Source of the DNA: Bacteroidales bacterium
GTDB lineage: Bacteria; Bacteroidota; Bacteroidia; Bacteroidales; P3
NCBI GenBank assembly: GCA_017545365.1
Contig: JAFWOP010000014.1
Location: forward strand, 19,589-83,588
Direction of reading: 5' to 3'
Length of the DNA: 64,000 nt
The position numbers and the translations under genes are program-made. This document shows, piece after piece, positions 37,903 through 44,134 of this stretch. Below the pieces are notes generated by a model, which did not search any database, had not been told where the DNA came from, and saw nothing but the letters and a program-made list of their open reading frames with translations. Position 1 is the first letter of the stretch, and each line of letters begins with the position of its first letter.

Positions 37903-39112
37903 AATCTCGTTTTGCTTTTAGAAGTATTTCAACAATGTCGTCCTCCTCGGTTTCGATACCTCCGCGAAAGACCAGTTCGCGACTGGGGGAGAAGAGGTAG
38001 TATATGGGGTACTCTCTAACACTCAACAGACTACTTATTCCTCGTGCGGCATACAATATGTCCTGGGCTTTGTATCTGTCAGCATGCTGCTTGAAGGCGG
38101 GGGTTATACCGCCCTTTGGATAGATGCAGAAGAGCCTGACACCCTCTTTCTCCAGTTGTCGGAAGCCGAGGCTCTCCTTTTCCTGCTCCAGCTGCATCAG
38201 AAATTTCACACACGGCTTGCAGCCGTATTGCCAGAATTCCAGCATCACCCAGCCTTTCTCCTGGCGGAGGTAGGCGGTGTCACCGTTGTAGCCCTCCAGT
38301 GGAAATTCCAGTAGCTCGTCCGTCACAGTGGTGTCACGGGAGCCTCTGCCGATAATTGACGGTGCGGCGGCATGCACAAAGTCGTATTTGGCATATTTAT
38401 TATATTGCGGGGCATGTATATCGAACAATTCTGCTCTTACTTGTCTTTGCTTGAAGGGGAGAATGTCCTGAAATGTGTATTCGATGTATGCTGAGGTGTC
38501 GCCGTTAGTGTGCACCTTGACTTTGTCCACCCAATGAGTCCTATCGTTGCAATACAGCGAGATGTAGTCTGTCAGCGGTATGTCGAATTCCTTTGTCTCT
38601 TCGTTGTACTGCATTCCCGTAAGAAGATGCTGTGTCATGACGTGGTAGGGTGTGCCAGCGACAACCGTCGCATAGATGCCGTCCGTAGTCGCATACAGGC
38701 CTATGTCAGACGGATGGAGGTGGAAGGGTGCGTATCTTATCAGGTCCCACTGGTAGTGGTCGCGGATGTAGTAGTACATGTTCCCGTTTATATAGTGGCT
38801 TGGGTCATATTCCCTAGGCCCGTAAGAGATATTCGCATTTTCGTTGTCCACCAGCCAGAGGGAATCCTTGCCGACTTTGAGGTTGTTGCCGTCTCTTCGA
38901 ATCATCACAACGGCATTGGTGTCGGCCTCCACATAGGCCGTGTCGACATATTCCACTTCGGGGAAGTGCTTTTTGTGTATGAGGGTGTAGCTGACCTCGC
39001 TGAGGTTCTTATACCGCACACTGGCAAATTCCTGCCAGTACGATTCTGGTGTTTGCGCCCACAAGCTTACCGTCCAGATGCTTAATGCTACAAAAGTTAG
39101 TATTTTTTTCAT
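37865..39112 (-). CDS. Secreted thioredoxin-like (TlpA/ResA type) protein
   Basis: 415 residues. Signal peptide MKKILTFVALSIWTVSLWAQ; an N-terminal beta-rich region of ~270 residues; then a thioredoxin fold with the redox motif YGCKPCVKFLMQL (CxxC) near 290 and the cis-proline-type stretch VREYPIYYLFSPS near 375. It probably acts in the periplasm as a thiol-disulfide oxidoreductase. It lies between a Cys-rich lipoprotein gene and a DUF1573 gene with a conserved CGC motif, so either neighbour is a plausible thiol client (inference). Confidence 0.83.
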   Translation of the reverse strand: MKKILTFVALSIWTVSLWAQTPESYWQEFASVRYKNLSEVSYTLIHKKHFPEVEYVDTAYVEADTNAVVMIRRDGNNLKVGKDSLWLVDNENANISYGPREYDPSHYINGNMYYYIRDHYQWDLIRYAPFHLHPSDIGLYATTDGIYATVVAGTPYHVMTQHLLTGMQYNEETKEFDIPLTDYISLYCNDRTHWVDKVKVHTNGDTSAYIEYTFQDILPFKQRQVRAELFDIHAPQYNKYAKYDFVHAAAPSIIGRGSRDTTVTDELLEFPLEGYNGDTAYLRQEKGWVMLEFWQYGCKPCVKFLMQLEQEKESLGFRQLEKEGVRLFCIYPKGGITPAFKQHADRYKAQDILYAARGISSLLSVREYPIYYLFSPSRELVFRGGIETEEDDIVEILLKAKRDYEAKHTAAHTEH

Positions 39113-39171
39113 AATAATAAGTGTTTATGGCAGGAATGCATCAAGCTGTCATACATCCCTGCCGAGTTCAA

Positions 39172-39810
39172 CTATAATACATTGTCTAAAGCCCTGCAAA
39201 TAGCAGTTTGGACAAAAACTGCCGTAGAATTTTTTGTACATGGAGCTTGTGGGTATGGCCTACATTTCGTACAATAAGGCTCTCCTGTTTGAGGATCTTG
39301 AGCCGGATCGCATCCTCTTTCACAATTTGTACCTGATGTACATGTGACAGACAGATTTATATTGGCCTTAAATGAGTATCCAAAATTCCCATTAGGTAGG
39401 GACACCCTTGACAAGAAGATAAACACATTCTCTGTTACATCGTTGAGGACATCATACGCCGAAATGCGCAAAACCGGCTTAATTGTGGACTCATTCAACT
39501 CATACACAGTGACCGCGACATCTTCGGCCACCCAGTTCAATTGCAACGTATCCTGAAGATAGTGTTCGTAGTCATCCAAGAAATTGTCCTTGTCAAACAA
39601 AAGGGAGAGATTATCCCCCACAGCTAAGATGCTATCTGTATCTTGGGCAACGACAAACTGCTGCGAAAGGATGTTGTCTTTCTTGTGAGGTTCCGCAGTG
39701 TCTGTTCTTGAACTAGAAGATTCTTCTTTATTGCAGGAGATGAGGGTCACACTCCCAGCGGTCATAATGGCTGCAATAGCCAAAACTATAATTTTAATTT
39801 GCTTTTTCAT
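39172..39810 (-). CDS. Cys-rich predicted lipoprotein
   Basis: 212 residues. Signal peptide with lipobox (SVTLISCNKEESSSS). A mature domain follows (LSLLFDKDNFLDDYEHYLQ, VTVYELNESTIKPVLRISAY). The C-terminus has seven cysteines close together (CTSGTNCERGCDPAQD, CTKCRPYPQAPC) plus one near the end. I do not recognise the family. The cysteine cluster could form disulfides made by the thioredoxin-like protein encoded 59 bases downstream, or bind metal. A minus-strand promoter box stands ~200 bases upstream. Confidence 0.72.
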   Translation of the reverse strand: MKKQIKIIVLAIAAIMTAGSVTLISCNKEESSSSRTDTAEPHKKDNILSQQFVVAQDTDSILAVGDNLSLLFDKDNFLDDYEHYLQDTLQLNWVAEDVAVTVYELNESTIKPVLRISAYDVLNDVTENVFIFLSRVSLPNGNFGYSFKANINLSVTCTSGTNCERGCDPAQDPQTGEPYCTKCRPYPQAPCTKNSTAVFVQTAICRALDNVL

Positions 39811-40009
39811 TGTTGTGTTATTTTGTTGTTAACGATAAGTTGAATTAATTATTGTGTTTCTTGTTTTTACTTTTTTGATTATGTCGCCTGGTTTGTCTGG
39901 CTTAACTTGTATCTTCTTTCATTATTTCAAGATTTTTTGATTAATACTGCTGTTAATTCACTGGAATTCCAATTACTTGTTGAAAACTTTTCGTCTTTGT
40001 TTTCTGATG

Positions 40010-40017
40010 CAAAAATA
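40010..40017 (-). promoter_or_regulatory. Possible promoter of the Cys-rich lipoprotein operon
   Basis: The minus strand reads TATTTTTGCA, a full -7 box, but no TTTG lies at the -33 distance, and the leader would be ~190 bases. Confidence 0.45.
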
Positions 40018-40089
40018 TTATACTTTAGCGAATTATGGATTTGCAGATACTTTTGATTATCTTGCAATTCTTCAGTATGTTTCAAATTA

Positions 40090-40123
40090 TTTGTCAATAT
40101 GTTCCAAAATTATTGTATCTTTG
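40090..40123 (+). promoter_or_regulatory. Promoter of the AraC-family gene
   Basis: TTTG (40090-40093), 22-base spacer, TATCTTTG (40116-40123) followed by CA. The leader to ATG 40207 is about 75 bases. Confidence 0.65.
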
Positions 40124-40206
40124 CAATTGTATAACTATGGTGAAATACAATAAGAAAGAGTGAAAAAACAGACGTACAAGTAATTGACAACCAAAGCAAG
40201 CAAAGC

Positions 40207-41043
40207 ATGTTGCTTTTGGATACATCAAGAAGCAGTGTTTTTGAAAGGGATTTCTCCGTTATAATGACTATGGAATCCTTGAAAAAACACATGTTGTTCG
40301 ATGTCCCATTCCAGTCGGAGGAACATCGCCTTATGTTTGTCACTAAAGGCGAGACAAAACATTCGTTCAACTTCCGCCAGTTTCATATTAAGAAAGGTGA
40401 TTTGGTGTTGATGCCGCAGAACTACATTATGTCCATTGATTCTGTTTCGCCCGATTTCGATGCCAAAACACTTTCGTTCAGATTTGTTTCAGCTGAATAT
40501 GCGGGGCTTATCGGATTCAGTGTCGTACACCTTCCGTTGGATGAAAAACAGCAACAAGTGGTGAATTCTTTCATTCGGTTGATTGCTCAGTTGGCAGAAC
40601 TCAGCAACACCACTACAAATGACATTGAACACCTTGTGGTCTCCTTGCTATATTTCGTCAAGAAGATTAAGGTTGCACAGGATAGCAAGGGAGAATCAAT
40701 AATGATGAACTCGACCGATGTGCTTGCACACAACTTCCTTCAGCTTTTAGCTGAACATGAAGCCCCTAACCGTCATGTGTCCTACTATGCCCAGCGTCTC
40801 AACGTCTCGGAGAACTATCTTCAGACCACAATCAAGAGACAGACGAATCTCACTGTCATGCAGTGGGTCAACAACAAGACCATTGCATATATCAAAATGT
40901 ATCTCCTCGACAAAGAGAACAACTACACTCTGAATCAGATCGCAGAGATGGTTTACCTTGGTGATGATACAAGCCTTATCCGTTTTTTCAAAAAGGAGAC
41001 CAATATCACTCCCATCGAATATCGTACCCGGTTTAACACATAA
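40207..41043 (+). CDS. AraC-family transcriptional regulator
   Basis: 278 residues. The N-terminal half is a cupin-like effector domain (RLMFVTKGETKHSFNFRQFH, KKGDLVLMPQNYIM). The C-terminal ~100 residues form the double helix-turn-helix (YYAQRLNVSENYLQTTIKRQ, IAYIKMYLLDKENNYTLNQI, LGDDTSLIRFFKKETNITPI). It probably regulates the divergent lipoprotein/thioredoxin/DUF1573 operon or itself; this is from position only. The start could also be ATG 40264. Confidence 0.9.
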   Translation: MLLLDTSRSSVFERDFSVIMTMESLKKHMLFDVPFQSEEHRLMFVTKGETKHSFNFRQFHIKKGDLVLMPQNYIMSIDSVSPDFDAKTLSFRFVSAEYAGLIGFSVVHLPLDEKQQQVVNSFIRLIAQLAELSNTTTNDIEHLVVSLLYFVKKIKVAQDSKGESIMMNSTDVLAHNFLQLLAEHEAPNRHVSYYAQRLNVSENYLQTTIKRQTNLTVMQWVNNKTIAYIKMYLLDKENNYTLNQIAEMVYLGDDTSLIRFFKKETNITPIEYRTRFNT

Positions 41044-41344
41044 ACAGGCTGACGAGCCCCCCAACGTTTTCGTTAAGCCGAGTGCAGAGGGCAAATCACG
41101 CAGTGTTTGCACTATGCCGAGGCGAGAAAACGACTGATGAAAATCGAACGACTTCCGCAAGCGGATGCAGGCCAAAGGTTAATCCCTTCGGTCGTGACCA
41201 TACCATACCATGGCTCGGCATAGCAAGCAAGTTTGCTTTGCGCCCGCTTAATGCATGGTCGAAGATAATACCGTACTCCATCCCCACTAAAACCAAGGGC
41301 GGGACCTCCCAGCCTCGCCCTCGTTCACTTTCTATTTCAGATGG
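41044..41344. repeat. Candidate interspersed repeat, non-coding
   Basis: About 300 bases between AraC and MNT genes with internal short repeats (for example the tandem ACCATACCATACCATGG near 41199-41214) and small hairpins (TCCGC-AA-GCGGA near 41154-41165). A minus-strand open frame (41096-41296) contains phrases such as ANLLAMPSHGMVWSRPKG. I associate these with over-annotated small frames in a repeated element of Bacteroidales, from memory only. I do not regard it as a gene. Confidence 0.4.
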
Positions 41345-41644
41345 CTACACGGCAACACCTGTTCTCATTACATCGTCATACAGTGGTGACGGGTGCTCAG
41401 GGGACATAAGTACTGGTTCAATCAGAGTGCTGACGCTACGAGTATTGTGCCATAGTTTTTTCGACCATTCAAGCCAGTTGTCGCCGATGGAGGGAACAAC
41501 AACGGCAACGTCTATATCGCTTTCGGGCCGGGCATATCCTTTGCTATACGATCCGAACATATAGACTCTTAAATCTTCACCAAATAGCGGAGAGATCACT
41601 TTTTTATAGCGACGTACTAAATCGAGAGCCTGTTCTTTATCCAT
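41345..41644 (-). CDS. Minimal nucleotidyltransferase (MNT) antitoxin-like protein
   Basis: 99 residues with the nucleotidyltransferase core GSYSKGYARPESDIDVAVVV (GS-x10-D-x-D). In HEPN-MNT toxin-antitoxin pairs this enzyme adds AMP to the HEPN ribonuclease and blocks it. Directly upstream, overlapping by 28 bases, lies the end of a HEPN gene whose front part is missing. The antitoxin thus appears intact without its toxin. The full enzyme core and clean start (ATG 41644) suggest it can still be made. Confidence 0.87.
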   Translation of the reverse strand: MDKEQALDLVRRYKKVISPLFGEDLRVYMFGSYSKGYARPESDIDVAVVVPSIGDNWLEWSKKLWHNTRSVSTLIEPVLMSPEHPSPLYDDVMRTGVAV

Positions 41645-41748
41645 TGCATGAATGCTTTTGTATTGTTAATTATTTCCCGACACATTTTTGGGGTTAGTGT
41701 TCTGAGAAGCTGATTTTTGTATTCAGGGTAGCGTGCTTCTATGTTCAT
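41617..41748 (-). pseudogene. Truncated HEPN-domain toxin remnant
   Basis: The minus strand encodes MNIEARYPEYKNQLLRTLTP then KMCREIINNTKAFMQWIKN and ends at a TAG inside the MNT gene. The pattern of an ARYPxYK motif, then CxxIIxxTKxxxQWI, is the usual C-terminal helix of HEPN proteins paired with MNT antitoxins. In-frame sequence continues a few codons upstream (FTP) and then meets a TGA next to the stop of the amidohydrolase gene, so roughly two thirds of the toxin, including its catalytic RxxxxH region, is missing. Deletion upstream is the likely cause. Confidence 0.75.
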
Positions 41749-41772
41749 CGGAGTGAATTGTGCTATGCCTCA

Positions 41773-43098
41773 TTACCGTACCATCCCGGCCAACGGATTG
41801 GTGTCGATGAGCTTCAGGCTCTTCACCATCTTGGCGGTGCCTTCTTTGTATTTTTTGAAGTGGGGTGTCTGGATGTGGCTTTGATAAGCTTCGCGGTCAG
41901 CGTAGATTTCTAAAATATAGATTTTGCAGGGGTTTTCTTTGCTTTGCATGGAGAAGAGGGTCAGCACACCGGGTTCGACGCGCGTGGAGGTTTCGCCGAC
42001 TTCTTTGGCAAAGATGAGATACTCCTCCAGCAGGGTTGGCTCCACTTCGATTTCGGCCAGGCGTACAATCTTTTCGCCATATTTCCGCAGGGGGATGGCT
42101 TCGCCAAAGAGGCGTCGGGCATTGTTGGAGAAGATGTCCTGCGGGTTCAGTCCATGCGAGGCGAGGCGACTTTCCAATGCCTGTTTCCCGCTGAGAAGCA
42201 CTGGTTCGGCCACATAGGGATAATCACTTCCATATAGGATATGGTCGGGCGTAGTGATGGTCAGGAGGGCGTCGAGGACGTCGTCGGTGGGGGCTCCCGC
42301 CAGGTCGTAGTAGAGGCGTGAGAGGTTGGCCTCAACATCCACGGGCTGCATGATGCCCTGCTTCACCATCACGGGCAGCAGCGAGCGGAAGCGCGGCAGG
42401 GCGTTGGGTAGGAACGAGCCACAGTGAGGCACTACCATCTTCAGGTGTGGGTATCGCACCAGCACGTTGTGAGCTATCATGTTGAGCACCGAACGCGAAG
42501 TCTCGGCCAGGTATTCGTAGCTTGCCAACGGCACGTCGGTAATCAGCTGAGCATTGACTGCCGAGGGCTTGTGAGGATGCAGGATGATGACGGCGTTCTG
42601 CCGGTCGAGATAGGACATCAGGGTGTCGAGGGATGGGTCGCCGAGGTATTGCCCGTAGCTGTTGGTGGCCAGCTTGATGCCGTCAGCACCCAACACCTCA
42701 AGGGCATAGCGTGCCTCCTCGAGGGCGTGCGGCACATCGGGCAGGGGCAGCGTGGCGCAGAAGAGGAAGCGTCCGGGGTAGCGTACCTTCAGTGCGGCGC
42801 ACTCTTCGTTGTACCTGCGGCACACCGCAGCCGAGGCCTCCCCATCGCCAAAGTATGGTTGCGGCGCGGGCATAGTTAGCACGGCGGTCTGGATGCCCGC
42901 TTTGTCCATAAAGGCAATGTGATGTTCTGCGTCCCAATTCGGGATGGGAAATCCCTCATCCATTTCGGCACCGTTGGCCTTGATATAGGCGAGGTATCCC
43001 TGTGTGATGGCGTGGCTGTGGAGGTCGATTTGGGCCATGGAGGGCAATGATGAAAGGGGCATAAGGGCTATCGTTAGGATTTTTATTAGTTTGCTCAT
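41773..43098 (-). CDS. Secreted amidohydrolase fused to an ABM-type domain
   Basis: 441 residues from ATG 43098 (MSKLIKILTIALMPLSSLPS, signal peptide). The main domain is an amidohydrolase-2 TIM barrel of the ACMSD-like type: IDLHSHA (metal HxH), LLHPHK-like IILHPHKPSAV, MVVPHCGSFLP, and ILYGSDYPYV with the catalytic Asp. The last ~100 residues (RLAEIEVEPTLLEEYLIFAK, LEIYADREAYQSHIQTPHFK) match the antibiotic-biosynthesis-monooxygenase (ABM) ferredoxin-like fold. Fusion of the two plus a signal peptide is unusual; it would place the enzyme in the periplasm. Substrate unknown. Longer starts (43116, 43152) would spoil the signal peptide. Confidence 0.82.
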   Translation of the reverse strand: MSKLIKILTIALMPLSSLPSMAQIDLHSHAITQGYLAYIKANGAEMDEGFPIPNWDAEHHIAFMDKAGIQTAVLTMPAPQPYFGDGEASAAVCRRYNEECAALKVRYPGRFLFCATLPLPDVPHALEEARYALEVLGADGIKLATNSYGQYLGDPSLDTLMSYLDRQNAVIILHPHKPSAVNAQLITDVPLASYEYLAETSRSVLNMIAHNVLVRYPHLKMVVPHCGSFLPNALPRFRSLLPVMVKQGIMQPVDVEANLSRLYYDLAGAPTDDVLDALLTITTPDHILYGSDYPYVAEPVLLSGKQALESRLASHGLNPQDIFSNNARRLFGEAIPLRKYGEKIVRLAEIEVEPTLLEEYLIFAKEVGETSTRVEPGVLTLFSMQSKENPCKIYILEIYADREAYQSHIQTPHFKKYKEGTAKMVKSLKLIDTNPLAGMVR

Positions 43099-43191
43099 TG
43101 TAGTAACTATTTGCATCATGATGGTCAAGACTTTACACACCAGACCGGCCACGCTTATAAGCGCAGCTCAAATGATGACTATTTATCGAAA

Positions 43192-43728
43192 CTAGATATT
43201 CTTACCCATCTCAAAGGCTTCCTGCAGCTTGGTGTTGTCGACAATCTCGTTAGGAGCACCCACGCCGCCACAGAAGATATGGCCTTTGAGGGCGGACTTG
43301 CCGAAGCAGGCAATCCAACCTTGCAGACCGCTTTCGGCACGCTGTGGGACAAAGGCCTCGTTCTCGAAGGCGGTGGTCAGCAAGTAGACTTCGCGGAAGC
43401 GATAGTCCTTGGGGAACATGGCGTTCATACGGTCGATGAGTGTCTTCATCTGGCCGCTCATCTCATAATAGTATATGGGGGTAGCCCAGCATACCACATC
43501 GGCGTTGAGGACGCTTTCCATGATGGCCGGCACATCGTCCTTGAAAATGCAGGCTCCCGTCTTCTGGCAGGAGAGACAGCCGACACAATATTTGATTTCC
43601 TTGCCTCTGAGAGAGACTAATTCCACTTGATGCCCAGCGGCTTCCGCACCTTTGGCAAATTGCTCCGCCATAGCGTGGCTGTTCGAGCCGGGTCGGAGAC
43701 TGGTTGAGATAACGACTACTTTTTTCAT
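43192..43728 (-). CDS. Flavodoxin-fold NAD(P)H-dependent FMN reductase-like protein
   Basis: 178 residues. FMN-binding N-terminus VVISTSLRPGSNSHAMAEQF, a cysteine cluster CVGCLSCQKTGAC, and WATPIYYYEMSGQMKTLIDR. This is the pattern of flavodoxin-family/iron-sulfur-flavoprotein-like reductases; the CxxCxxC could bind a cluster or serve in redox chemistry. It lies 94 bases upstream of the amidohydrolase-ABM gene on the same strand, and the two may be functionally linked, since ABM proteins often pair with quinone or flavin reductases. Confidence 0.85.
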   Translation of the reverse strand: MKKVVVISTSLRPGSNSHAMAEQFAKGAEAAGHQVELVSLRGKEIKYCVGCLSCQKTGACIFKDDVPAIMESVLNADVVCWATPIYYYEMSGQMKTLIDRMNAMFPKDYRFREVYLLTTAFENEAFVPQRAESGLQGWIACFGKSALKGHIFCGGVGAPNEIVDNTKLQEAFEMGKNI

Positions 43729-43798
43729 GTTGTTAGTGATGTATGATAGGTTTCGCCTGTCTGGGAGTTGAGAGGATAACGGGTTGGTCTTCCTTGGG

Positions 43799-44113
43799 CT
43801 ACAGGCATTCTTTCAGGGAGACGAGGAACTGGCGGGCTTCGGTGAGGGTTTGGACGAGCTGCATGTCGCGGTCGAGGGTTTCCTTATGGCGGAGCTGTTC
43901 TTTGACACCGTCGAGGGTGTAGCCACATTCGCGCGTGAGGTGGTAGACGTGTTTGAGCAAGGCAATGTCGTCGGCAGTATATTGCCGTGTGCCTTTGGCA
44001 TTCTTATGGGGATGCACATCGGGTATTTCCGACTCCCAGAAACGCAGCACGGAGGGGTTAACATCCAGCATTTGGGACACTTCTCCGATTGAGTAATACA
44101 GTTTATTTGTCAT
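43799..44113 (-). CDS. MerR-family transcriptional regulator
   Basis: 104 residues. The winged helix-turn-helix YYSIGEVSQMLDVNPSVLRF, then RQYTADDIALLKHVYHLTRE and GYTLDGVKEQL, is followed by a short coiled coil. There is no effector domain or metal-binding cysteines, typical of the small MerR-like regulators of Bacteroidota. It lies between lptD (same strand, 21 bases upstream) and the reductase gene. It is likely co-transcribed with lptD and may act elsewhere. Confidence 0.9.
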   Translation of the reverse strand: MTNKLYYSIGEVSQMLDVNPSVLRFWESEIPDVHPHKNAKGTRQYTADDIALLKHVYHLTRECGYTLDGVKEQLRHKETLDRDMQLVQTLTEARQFLVSLKECL

Positions 44114-44134
44114 GGTGATAATGTTTTTACGTGT

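Larger units (their letters stand above)
39811..40206. other. Divergent intergenic region with promoters on both strands
   Basis: A/T-rich. The only signals I see are a minus-strand box at 40010-40017 and a plus-strand box at 40116-40123, listed separately. No hairpin or small gene stands out. Confidence 0.6.

Noticed and set aside
41096..41296. 66-codon minus-strand frame between AraC and MNT
   Set aside because: Looks like translation of a repeat element; no coding support.
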